From Bursaphelenchus xylophilus (lineage: Eukaryota; Nematoda; Chromadorea; Rhabditida; Aphelenchoididae), in assembly GCA_904066235.2 (NCBI GenBank), contig CAJFCV020000006.1:9486001-9550000 (forward strand): 64,000 nucleotides of DNA, in the 5' to 3' direction. This document shows, piece after piece, positions 20,201-31,608 of the stretch. The position numbers and the translations under genes were made by a program. Under the pieces are notes generated by a model. The model was not told where the DNA came from and ran no database searches. It saw only the letters and a list, made by a program, of their open reading frames with translations. The first letter of the stretch is position 1. Each line of letters begins with the position of its first letter.

Positions 20201-23200
20201 GCCTGCTGATTCGTTGTTGCTCTCCAAACAAGCCGCGGAGAGTCTGGAGAAGATTTTCAACGTCCTAATAAAGATGAAGCTGGATTCGATTGATACGGAG
20301 AACAGGGAAAAGGACAACAGCACCATAACAGAGCCCAATGAGTTTCTAAATTCGACCTTAAATGATGATCTAACTTCTCTTCCGGATTCATCGCTTCTTT
20401 GGTTCCAAGATGGGCCCAAAGAAATCCATGAAATGTCGCTACAGTCATCGCAAATCGAGTTCTCAAGAAGGAAACGGTCGGTGGGAGCGAGCGCGAAAAT
20501 TGTTGGAGAACCATGTTTAGAAGGGGATATTTGCCTTAACGGAACTTCTTGTATTAATGGAACTTGCTCCTGTCCGCCGGAGTATGAAATGAAGGTTCGT
20601 TTTGAGTTCTAATAGCCAAACAAGAGCCTTTGAGTCGGCTGAAATCTATGTCTCCAGTAATAAAATCTATTTTCAGAGCGGAAAATGCCGTAAAATCTCA
20701 AGAATCGTCGACTTGAACCAACGATGCGACGTCTCCGTGGATCATTGCAAAAACGGCGCCGACTGTCGTCGTGGGATTTGCGTATGCGTTGACGGAGCCC
20801 TCGAGCAAGCGCAGAAATGCCGACAACGAGTTGGTGGCTCGTGTGCGCACGGCGAAGAATGTACAGGCGGCTCCGAATGCGACAAAAAGTCTTCCAAATG
20901 TGCCTGTCCTACCGGTTACTTTGAGGAGAAACGGAAATGCGTGAGAAAACTGTCGAGTGTCGGGGAATCTTGCAGCGACGGAGAGTTGTGCACTGGGAGC
21001 GTATGCAAGAACGGGAAATGCGAATGCGCTTCGGAGGATTACGAGGTGATGGATGGGAAATGCGTCCGGATTCGGATGGTTCAGGATAACACAACCTTGC
21101 TTCATAGTCCACCCAAAAAGGAGAGGAGTACAACGACAACGATAAAGCCAAAAACCAAATCCAAACCAAAGTCAACAAAACAGAATAAAAATAAGGGAAA
21201 GAAGATGAGTAGTTTGCCAGTTCCTCCGCCACAGTTGGCCACAGCGAAGCCCGGCCAAATGTGTGCCGATGGCGAGGCTTGTATGGGCGGATCGATTTGC
21301 AAGGACGGCATTTGCAGTTGCTCCGATGAGGAGATCATTGTGGATGACAAGTGTGTGAGTAGCGACGGAGAAGCTCTACAGGTAAGACTTGATCTCAAGG
21401 CACGATAAGCTAGGGTTCCAGAGATTTCACTGTGCTATTTCCAGGCTATAGAACGTATCACAAGATCAGCTCCGGGCCAACTTTGCACGGACGAGACTAT
21501 TTGCACTGGGAATTCGATTTGCGTTGCCAATGTGTGCGTATGTCCGGAGGGCTCAACTCTATTCCAAAAAGAATGTCTGAAACGAGGACAGGGTAGCGAT
21601 ATCAGCTCGATGAAGTCGCAGTCCAGCTTGTTCAACATAAACGCTCTGGACGCGTTGGATAGTGCCGTCAAGACCGTCGTTCCGGGTGCAATGTGCAAGC
21701 TCTCCCTCGAATGCCCTTACCGGACCGAATGTATTCGCGGAGTGTGTCGATGCCAACGTGGCGAAACCATCGTCAACGGGATGTGCCGAAAAGCAATTCA
21801 TGAGGTTCCGCCTGGTGGTCGTTGCGATGCCCAAAAAGGTCTTGACTGTGTGGGAGAGTCGCATTGTTTCTACGGAATCTGTGTCTGCTTGTATGGGTTG
21901 GTCACTACCGCACATGAATGCGCTTCTTCCGAAGTTTTAAAGATTGCGGATCCGGGCGAGTCTTGCGAATTGAGTCAGCAATGCGGCGGAGGCTCTGAAT
22001 GTGTGCGCGGGATATGCGAATGTCCCAAAGACAAAGTTTTGGATGCCGAGAAGTCGCAATGTCTCTCTAAGCCATCGAAAGGCTTCTTTTCGTATCCGGA
22101 CGGAAAAACGGATGGCGAGAAGCCAGACAATCTGATCTACGGGAATCCGGATGAGATCCCACATGGTCGATTCAATCAAATCCTCTCTGCGAAGCAGATG
22201 AGCATCAACGTCGTGGACCTGGAGACGCTCAAGTCGCTGATCGGTGGTCAATTCTCGAAGCTGGGCGGGAATGGGGAGAAGTGCGACGACAACTACTGCA
22301 CGAGCGGAGCAAGATGCGTAAGGGGTTTATGCCAATGTCCAGACGGTTATCAGGATGAAAACGGCTACTGCCAGCCCTCGGACCAGAACGCGAACAGCCA
22401 AGCCGGCGGCGGCGCGAACGCGGTGAACGGCGAGGAATACGGTGGTGGCCAGCAGGAGCTGCAACAAGGTCAGGGACTGGATCAACAGCCCTACACGCAG
22501 GTATGTTATAGCTCTAGCTCTTTCACGTAATAGGAAGCGTTGTATCAGCAGTATCAACAACAGCAGCAGCTGCAAAACATGCTGTATCAGCAGCAGTTGT
22601 ATCAGCAGGCGGCGCCATCAGCACTTTATGTTCCTGGCAATGGCTATGGAAGCTTTATGCCCGCGATGCCCGGATCATTTTGCTCACCGAATACCTATTG
22701 CTACGGCGGGTCGTCATGCTTGAATGGGCTGTGCATGTGCCGGCCGGGGTATCGATCCATCAATGGAGTTTGCCAAGTTCACAGGGTCGCGCTGGGCGAT
22801 CCCTGTGCAGTTAATGAACAATGCGTTACAAATGGAATATGTCAAGATGGAGTGAGTCAAAATCGGGTAAAATAATGTCTGTTTAGGTATGTTCATGCGG
22901 TCGTGGCATCCATTTCCGCCATCGTCATCGGTGCCCGGACCGGGTAACGGCCCGACCAGGAGAGGAATGCACCAATAATCAAGTCTGCGCCTTCAATTCG
23001 GTTTGTGGAACCACCAGCGGGGTATGCGAATGTCCTGTTGGGCTCGAGACGACAGTGTCCAGAGGAGCCGGTGAATGTGTCCCCACGATGAGACCACGAG
23101 GAACCATATGTCTGGCTTCCGGACAATGTCACAAAAACAGTTACTGCGACAACGGCTTTTGTATGTGCAAGTCCGGATTTGTTGTCGGACCCGATGGGAT

Positions 23201-26200
23201 ATGTCTTCCCCAACCCAAGGCGGTAGTCGACGATCCGAATGTCTTTATGAGTCCGGAGCATCATCATCCTCCCGAAATCAACTTCCATCCCAAAAGCGTG
23301 GAAGCCTTCCATTCCCGAAAGAAACTTGTGACTCCAACGCCACCTGAGATGAAGGCCGAGAAGCGCGTTCATACAGTTGTTACTTCAGCCCCAGGAGAGT
23401 TTTGTGCCACAACAAAATTATGCTCCGGAAATGCTATCTGCGTTCACGGCTACTGTAAATGCCCGGATGGAACAAAAGTTAGCGGGCGACGTTGTGTAGC
23501 GCCAGTTGCCCGCAATATCCGCCGAAGTCCAACGCAACGGCCGCCCTACTCCCCGCCCCGAAATGAGATCATGTTTGCGCCGTCAAAGAAGACGATAAAC
23601 ATTAACGAACTCAGCCAGCTAGTTCAGCCCTTCTCCAGATGCGACTTGAAAAAGCAATGCGTTGATGGAGCGATATGCGCGACAATTCCGTCGATTGGAA
23701 AGGTGTGTATCTGCGATCCAAGCCGCATCTTCTTCATGGGAATCTGCATTAAGAAGCGCGAAGACATCAAGGTTGCGAGGATCGGCGATCGTTGCAACAT
23801 CCAGCATATTTGTGAGAACGGCTCGGAGTGTGTGCGCGGGGTTTGTCGCTGTCCATTGGAGCGTCGTGAGAAGTCCGGGTTCTGTCTGCGCGAAGCGAAA
23901 CCCGGCGAAAGTTGTCAGCAGGACGAGTTCTGTGCTCCAAATTCCGTCTGCCGCACCGAGGTCGGTGCCTGTGTTTGTCCGGTGGGCTCGTCGGCAACAG
24001 ATGCCGGTTGCACTCGAAACGCCAAAGTCCCATATCACAAGCTGAAAGAAGTGAAGAACGCTTTGCCAGGCCAACTGTGCGATACGAATCTCAAATGCAC
24101 CAATGGCTCCAGATGCACCGGGTTCGGGTTCTGCGAGTGTCCGCAAAACTTTGCCCTGGTGCATAGTATGTGCATAGAGGCGGACAAAGTCAGACGTCCC
24201 GGCGAACAATGCAATCCGGACACCACGATTTGCACTGCGAATTCTTGGTGCAAGGACGGATGGTGCAGATGTTTGAACAAACAACATCCCCATGATGGCA
24301 AATGCGGGTTTACCTATTTGGATGTGAACGTTGGAGCACCGAATACGATGCATCATCCATCGCTGGTGGGGAATTATTTGAGTCATCTTCCAAAGCACGA
24401 AAACGGCGACGAGTACAGTCCGAATCTTAACCCGCCTCCAATCGTCTTCCAAACGAAGAGCAATGGACCATTTGCGGCGCCCAAGTATGTGTTGCCCATG
24501 CACATGAGCAGCGAAATACCTGACGGTCTACATAATGTCACAATAATTGAGAAGCCAACAAACGAATCCATTTTTGAACCAATTATGGATTTTTCCCAAG
24601 ACAATGAAGGGGTTTCGGTGAATAGTATCAACTCTATTGACTTCAATCCTCACAACCCAGTCCTGATTCCTCATTTTATCCCAACCACAATGCGACCTCG
24701 ACCGCTGAAGCCAATCAACTCAAATACTTTTCCATTTAACACAAAACACACCCAGATTCCATTGCCTTTACCGGGGAACGATCATATCAGGGTGTTCAAA
24801 CTGGAACACAAATGTATCACCAGCATTGACTGCCCAATCGGATCGTATTGCATGTACTCGAGATGCTTCTGTGACAACCTACCACTGAGAAATACTACAA
24901 GAGTGACTGCGGGGACTTGTCGGACCTCGCAAGACTGCATTGAGCCGCTGACTTGCGTTGGAGGAATGTGTATTTGTGTGCCCGCTGCAACAGCTTCGAC
25001 GAAAACCACAGCTTCCACAAAGAGGCCAAAAGCGATGACCGATGTCAGCGTTCAACCAAAAAGGCCAACAACGGGACGCTCATACAAGCGAAAGACAACA
25101 ACGACAACTACCACTACCCCGTCAACCATTGAAGAGGAAATCGAGGAGGAATTTGAGGAATACGAAGACTTCAGCGAGGAAGAAGTGACAACGGAAACCT
25201 CAAAACGTCGTGCGTTGAAGACCACGACACCAAACGTACCGTCTGTCTACGTGAAGTGCAACAACTCCAGACCCTGCGCGTTGGATGCGGAATGCCGTAG
25301 AGGTCGCTGCGTCTGCATTGACCCGATGAAACGGCTGGCTTTTCGCGAAGGACGACCGGTGTGCGAGTTCGTGAGAGAAAAATTTCCGACCACAACGCCC
25401 GATCCCATTGAGGAAATCGTTACGCCACCTCCAAGGCGAGGCGAGATTGGCTGGAAATGCGAATTCAGCGCGCAATGCAACCGACGGCTAACTTGTGTGC
25501 AAGGCATTTGTTTATGCGTCTCGGCTGTCGACAATCCGTGCGGACATGATGTGAAAGGCAGAGTTGGAGGGACAACTCCGGTTGTGCCTACGGTACATTC
25601 TCGACTGCTCGAGAGCAAGTTGGTCAAACGGCCAAAGCGAGGTAACCAAACATTTCACAGTCGCACAGGTTACGGGTAAGGCAAGGAGGTACAGATTCGC
25701 GCTGAACAAATTGGTTTCTGTTTGCTTGAACTAACAGTGTGCTGTTCTGTACTAACAACTAACCCCACTAATGTTGTGTATGACAAATTTCATGTATCAA
25801 TTATGTGATTACAGAGAAAACAACTGAAATTCCACCGGGCGGTAGCTGTGCGGCAGGCGAAAAATGTGTTGGCGGCTCGGTGTGCCATCGCGGATGGTGT
25901 GTGTGTCCCGATCCGCTGATGGTGATCTACGGGGGAGAGTGTAGGAAACCAACATACCAACAGGTCTCCGCGTACGGTCGACCATCCAGTCCGGCTGCTC
26001 CTCCTCCGACACAAGCCACTCAACCGCCTACCCGACCTCCGCAACAACAGGAGACGGTAGCGCAACAAGTTTACGGGACTTTGTCCGGAAACAGAGTCAA
26101 CTCTGCTCCCTTGAATTCCATGAAGTCTGCGAACGGAGGAAACCTGCTGCAGCCGCGAACGATTGCGCCGGGAAAACAGTGTGGTAAACATTACCTTGAA

Positions 26201-29200
26201 ATACAGTCAAGTCTCCGTACAACAAAGCACAAAGGCTAAAAAATATTACAATTCCTTAAAGGCTTCGTTGTAACCTAAAAATTTAGCCTTGACACCATCA
26301 AAATGGTTCTTTATAGAGAGGCTTTGTTGTATGAAACTTCGTTGTGCAGAGCTTCTAGAGTACTGTAAATGCATTAAAAATTTGTTTTAGGCCCTCTTGA
26401 CCAATGTGCTGGAGGTTCGGTTTGTGTAAGTGGCTACTGCTTGTGCCCATCCGGTATGGCACCAGATGCAAATGGAATATGTAAACCACGGGGAAATGTC
26501 GCGCAGAAACCGGTGTTGGCCGAGGTTCAACATCAGAGTGAGTTCGCTAATCAAAACGTTGCTGTTGAGTATAACTTAAAGCGAGTGTAACAAAAGGGCG
26601 TGTAGAGGCGATACAGCGGTGTAATAAAAAATAATCGACTAAACCAACGTAATATCATATAAAAAGAGATATTCCTAATCACCGAGTTGTTGTAACCCCA
26701 TAAAATCACTATCGAGATGACTGGTGAGGCCACGGAAGCTAATGTCACCAAAATTAGGTCCGAACCAACAACAGCTTTAGGTCCCGCAAGTTTTGCCTAC
26801 GACAACACCCGACCCGCTTTTACCCTCAAGCCTATTCCTTTCGCTTTTAACCCGTCCATCGCTAAATCCCCCCAACAATTGGACGAATGTCAAGAGATTG
26901 GGCTGCATTGCAAGGGCGGCACAATATGCGTCGATAAGACCTGCCAATGCCCAATGGATCAGACCATGCTCAACGATGAATGTGTTCCGTTACCGCCCCG
27001 ATCTTCCTTGGACGAATGCCGTCACTTCCATTCGATGCGGAGCGGAAAGTTGACGGCCGCCTCTACCGCCCTTTTGAACTCGCCGTTTTGCCAAAAATAC
27101 GCTTACTCGAGGTGGCCGAGGAGGGCGCCCAAACGTTTCAACAGCACATTTGACTTGATTTCAGAGCTAGTCTATGCCAGACCCACCGAAAGCTGCGCCA
27201 GCGGCGAGATTTGCACTGGTGGCGCGATTTGTCAACAACGGACTGTAAGTTTGGGGATGGCAAAAAGCAGGTGTAATTACAATAAACTGTTTAGAAATGT
27301 GTCTGCCCTGACAACAAACCAATCATTCGCAACTTTATCTGCATTGAACACCCAAATCCAACAGCAGTACCGAAGTGGGCATGCGAAGGGGACGTTAAAT
27401 GCCCCGAGAACTCAACGTAGGTCATTCAAAACAGCTCCCACTCTATTTCTAGTTGCGATGGCGGCGATTGTAAATGCCAAGATGGATATGTGAAACAAGG
27501 GGACAAGTGTGTCATGTTGCCAAGAGAGAAGAACGGAGAAAAAGTTGGTCTCCCGCCAGGTAAGCGAATCGTCTTTTAAGGTTAAAACCTGCATCGCATA
27601 TCTCTAATACAAGCTTCGTTTACAATGTTGTTTAGCAAGGCCAACACAATCGCCGCCCAAGGTGATAAAGCCTACTAACCCGCCGGCTTCGAATGTAGTT
27701 CTAACCCCCGCTGAGGTGCTTAAAATTCAACAAGCGCGGCTGCAACAGTACGCCATCGAGCAACAAGCGCAGCCCCCGCATTCGAATGTTGTACGACTTC
27801 AGCCGCGCGCCGTCCCACGGATATCGGGCCCTCGGTTGCAGCGGCCGACACCTCGGCCGGAAGAGACTTTTTCTATCGCGAATGGCGCCAAGGACATCAA
27901 AGAGCTTGGCGCTGACAACGCCAAAGCGAACTGCCCGCCGGGAGTGTCGCCACTGTACGACGACGAGAGCGGACGGCTACGAATATGCAATGGAATGGAA
28001 CCCCATTGTCCGCCCCGCTCCTATTGCTATGTGACGGGGATGGCGTCGGCGGACTACAACTGCTGTAAAGTCTGATATATGTATACTTCAACAACACACA
28101 AAATCTCATTGGCCATTTGTTACAATGTTGTGCTTTACGCTTTCCAAACGCTTTTCTAACTTATTCGATATATTGTACAGACGAGAAATAAAGAGCTTTC
28201 TAAAATCTGCTCTGGCGCTTTGGATAGTCCTTCAAGGGTCTTTAGAATTACAAAGGATTAGATCGTTATGAGTTTCCGAATTGCAATGTTTTAGCTCATA
28301 AATACGCCAAACCCGGCCGTCTTTGCAATCAAGGCCAGCTGTGTACTGGTGGATCGATCTGCGACAGCTCCTCGAAGGTTTGTTGGTGTGCGAAACGCCA
28401 CACCATCGTTAACGGAACCTGCACCAACAACACAATGTCATCAGTTCTGGGGGAAAACTGCGACGACAAAAAGAGTTGTCAATCAGGCGCTGTTTGTGTC
28501 GATGGTGTATGTAAATGCCCCGAGGGATATATTGAAGAAGAGGGGTTCTGCACCAAACTTGGTAAGGTGAACGAGACAGCAGTTTATTATATTTATTATG
28601 CCTTTAGTTCAACGAAAACGATTCAAGTCGTATCGCTATTATGAGCCAACTCTAGGGGCTGCAAGATGTCAGCCAGAGCTGTGTCGACCGCCCGACTGTT
28701 TCTGCTCTCTAACCGGTAAGTACAAGTATTTGTAGCATAATTTTCTTCAGGCCGAACACCTCCAATCAACGTCCCAAAAGACCAGCTTCCTCAAATCGTC
28801 GTCCTAACCTTTGACGATCCCGTTAACGACAAATCAATGCGTGATTACGTTGAGATCTTCCAGTTTATCAATTTCACATCTCCTAGTGGCTGCTCCGTAA
28901 AAGGAACCTTCTTTGTCTCCCACGAATGGACCAACTACAATCAAGTGGAGCAGTTGGCTGACCATGGCCACGAATTGGCTTCGAATTCAATTACGTGGGT
29001 CTGAATGGACATACGGCTAGAGTCATTGAAAAATACTAAGGTTTTATGTTTCAGTCATCGTCTGTTAACCTTCGCCAATTACTCCGACTGGCTGATCGAG
29101 ATGGATGGACAGCGGAAAATGTTGGCACGGTATGCAAATGTGGACGAAAGTCAAATTATTGGAATGAGAGCTCCACAACTGGGCCTCGGTGGAGATTTAC

Positions 29201-30079
29201 AGTACAAGGTGCGTTACAGGGGGCATTGTCTTTTTGAGAAGCTTTACTGTAATGAGCTGTATCGGAATTTATGGACATCAATTTTTCGGTGCTTAATGTA
29301 TAGCAATAGTATTATACATAGTACTTGATTCCCAGCTCTTACTACCCTAATATCTCGTTCAGATGGCCCAGCAATCCGGCTTTATCTATGACAATTCCAT
29401 TAGCGTCGATTCCGGGATAAATTGGGAACCCTTCTGGCCCCAGACCCTGGATTACTCACTGCCTTTTGCCTGCGAATCCGATCACTGCCCTCGATCCTCC
29501 ATACCGGGTCTGTGGATGATCCCCATGAACGTTTATTATGGCCACACCTTGAAGTCGCCGATGCTTCAAGGAATCTTGGCTGGAGACGAAGACGATGCCG
29601 AGATTCTTCGACTATTGGACATGAACTTCCAGCGATATTACACTAGGAACAAGGCACCGTTTGTGATAAATCTGAGCAACGATTTCTTGCAAAGGGATGG
29701 GGGCGTTGGAATGAGGGCGTTGAAAAGGTTAGTACAGAGAAAATTAAGGGCAAAAAGTCACCTTAACGTGTTGTTTTTCTTTGTAAAATACGCGCGTCAG
29801 AACCAACGAGACCTTTTCAGTTTCCTCCTGCAACTCCATCAGCTCCCGGACGTCCATTTCATGACTCTCCGAGAACTTGTGGACTGGATGAGAGCCCCGC
29901 TGACCCATCAACAACTGCTGACCAAACGACAATGCGGACTGTACAGCTACACTCCCCCAATTGTACCTCGAACTTGCTTGTCGCCGAACAAGTGCATGTA
30001 CAACACACCGTATTTGGGGCAGTCGGAGCATATCTTTTACACCTGCAATCGATGCCCTCTGACGTATCCGTGGATTTAG
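17252..30079 (+). CDS. Giant secreted multi-EB-module chitin (polysaccharide) deacetylase-like protein
   Basis: Joined exons: 17252-17427, 17908-18050, 18100-18405, 18679-18993, 19093-19518, 19554-19685, 19834-20594, 20677-21381, 21445-22500, 22534-22851, 22887-25641, 25815-26183, 26391-26537, 26781-27244, 27295-27416, 27453-27559, 27636-28064, 28295-28561, 28608-28715, 28751-28994, 29055-29208, 29363-30079. All phases match; 3,406 residues. Order: signal peptide (MRQILILLPNLAFLP), a peritrophin/CBM14-like Cys domain (about 30-90), about 39 EB modules (PGxxC, C-GGS-C, C-C-P, C), Pro-rich and Ser/Thr/Lys-rich linkers, a furin-like RRKRS site near 711, a Lustrin-like Cys segment, two further EB modules, and a NodB deacetylase domain (about 3035-3330). 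It should remove acetyl groups from extracellular chitin. The nearest known relatives I recall are the C. elegans pharyngeal deacetylases F48E3.8 and LGX-1. Intron sizes range from 33 nt to about 480 nt. Confidence 0.85.
27636..28075 (+). other. Alternative last exon: enzyme-less isoform of the EB protein
   Basis: Read without further splicing, this exon ends at TGA (28073-28075) after DYNCCKV, giving a 2,913-residue protein that lacks the deacetylase. It completes a Lustrin-like Cys pattern (CPPG..., CNGMEPHCPPRSYCYV, CC). A poly(A) signal follows 112 nt later. An internal donor GTAAAG at 28065 is phase 1 and joins in frame to the acceptor before 28295, giving the long form. No in-frame ATG exists upstream of 28295, which argues against the enzyme being a separate gene. 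Confidence 0.65.
28187..28192 (+). promoter_or_regulatory. Poly(A) signal for the short isoform
   Basis: AATAAA lies in GAGAAATAAAGAGC, 112 nt after the TGA of the alternative last exon and about 100 nt before the next EB exon. Confidence 0.6.
28751..30079 (+). other. Polysaccharide deacetylase (NodB/CE4) domain of the EB protein
   Basis: Four exons encode the domain. Motif 1 is LTFDDPVND with the catalytic and metal-binding Asp pair. Motif 2 is GHELASNSITHR, where the usual first metal His appears as Asn and the second His is kept. Motif 3 is RAPQL. The later part has WPQTLDYSLPFAC and PGLWMIPMN, matching the DSS/Pro and Trp motifs of animal chitin deacetylases. The last exon stays open to TGG-ATT-TAG at 30079, followed by AATAAA at 30151. 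Confidence 0.8.
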
Positions 30080-31062
30080 AGGAGAGTTATGTGTATTTTA
30101 GATGTTGCCTTATCATAGTGGATGACTACCTCAGATTAGACTAATTTATGAATAAAAGAATCAAAAATAATTATAAATTTGCCTTTTTTAATTTTTCTTA
30201 ATGACTCGCTATATGTATGTAAACTCAACTTACAATCGGTGCTTACAATGCCATGGTAATGTGAGATTTTGTTTATCTTTTGTATGCAAACTTGGCATAA
30301 GCCCCGTATCACTTATAGAAAATTTTAGCTCGACCTTTGCAAAGAGCAGTCGAGATATTCAACGACCTTTGCCTTTCATGCCAGAATCCGCAACAAAATG
30401 GCCCAATTTTTTTAACCTTCGACTAAAAATCTCGGTAGTTGTCGCAAAGCGCAAGCTAAAACTCAAATGTATCTCTTTGAAAAACAATTTTTGTGATGCC
30501 ATCAAGAAACGAGCTAAAAAAATTTTTTAACTAGAAAACTCGATTTTGCCGTGACCCAATTGATTTTCTCGAAGGCAAATCGAAGTTGGAAACAATGTTG
30601 CACTCATTATTATTTTCCCGACAGACTGATAAAAATTACATTCTAAATTTAATGATGTCATAAATTACCCGGAAAATATTTATGTTCCAAATTAAAGTCG
30701 CGTTGAATAAAATTATCAACGTTTTCACCTTTTTGCAATTTGAAGAAAAAACTTTTGTGCCTCTTTTATCCCCACCTTTGTTTGTCAAGTCATTGGCAAA
30801 TCTCTTGTGTGTTTCCTTCTTTCGGAAACAAAACTTTTATTTACGAATTGACGCCTTTTCCTAATGAATTTTGAGTCAACGGCTGGAAGGGGACTGATAA
30901 GCCGGCCTTTTTGGGTGGTGTTTCTGCTTTCGGATGGGGTTTTAACCCAAAATAATCGAAATTCTTCTCTTCGGATTTGGTTTTATTTAAGTTTGCGTTG
31001 CCTTCAACCTTGATTTTAAGTAATAAATTTTTTACCCTAAACGTATTTTACAAATTTTTAGC
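30080..31062. other. Spacer
   Basis: Poly(A) signal at 30151 for the deacetylase gene, then A/T-rich sequence with part of a family D-like block at about 30290-30545 and a solitary family C end (ATTATTTTCCCGACAGACTGAT) at about 30610-30631. No gene seen. Confidence 0.5.
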
Positions 31063-31333
31063 ATGCCCCACAAAAAGACACTGCGGCAATTTTCCTATCG
31101 CCTTGACGAAGGCCCTGAAGAAGATAATGGTGAGTGGAAAAGAGCCTGTCTTCTGTCCTTAACCTTCATTATGCTGCTATTAGGCACAGTGGCCGCTACC
31201 GTGCTCATAGTCATTTTTGGACTCAAGTCATTTTCGGAGTATAAACGTAAGTCTCTTTTATATTCTATATCTGGCTTTCCAACGAGACTGAACAGTTTTA
31301 AAATCAAGAATTTTAGCTGAGGAAAGCTCGTAG
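31063..31333 (+). CDS. Small single-pass membrane protein
   Basis: Two exons, 31063-31246 and 31317-31333, give 66 residues. A basic N-terminus (MPHKKTLRQFSYRL) and an acidic stretch (DEGPEEDNGEW) precede one long hydrophobic helix (LSLTFIMLLLGTVAATVLIV) and a short tail KSFSEYKPEESS. There is no signal peptide, so it is probably a type II or tail-proximal membrane protein. The start follows an acceptor TTTTTAG by one base, suggesting a leader splice or trans-splice. I recognise no family. A decayed copy lies at 43237-43332. Confidence 0.55.
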
Positions 31334-31608
31334 TTTCGCCATGTGTAATATAAAATAAAAATAATTTGTTTGTGATGAGGCGGGATGCTCAATAAATTTG
31401 ACTTACTACACGTGGGATATTTTAATTTCATATAACAAAGGTCCCGTTTGCAAAAAAAATTCTCTAACCGTTCTACCCATTTCCAAAGCTCTCTCTCTCT
31501 CCATTGTAAAGGTCTTTTTAATATTATCTCAGCTCCTCTTGTAACAGTCCCGCTAAAATTTTCCGTGTCTTATTTATCACCGATGTGGGATCTTCTGGCA
31601 AAATTTTA

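Noticed and set aside
23619..24503. 294-codon open frame on the minus strand
   Set aside because: It is a shadow of the large EB exon 22887-25641, whose Cys modules are unmistakable on the plus strand.
25676..25680. Alternative donor GTAAGG at 25676 for the large EB exon
   Set aside because: It is in the wrong phase for the next exon at 25815. The GTAAC donor after 25641 fits.
28268..28294. Separate start for the deacetylase part at ATG 28268
   Set aside because: The ATG frame hits TAG after eight codons and is not in frame with the exon at 28295.
29728..29800. Possible intron (GTTAGT to CGTCAG) inside the last deacetylase exon
   Set aside because: It is 73 nt, shifts the frame and would destroy the downstream QLPDVHFMTLRELVDWM reading. 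The exon is open without it.
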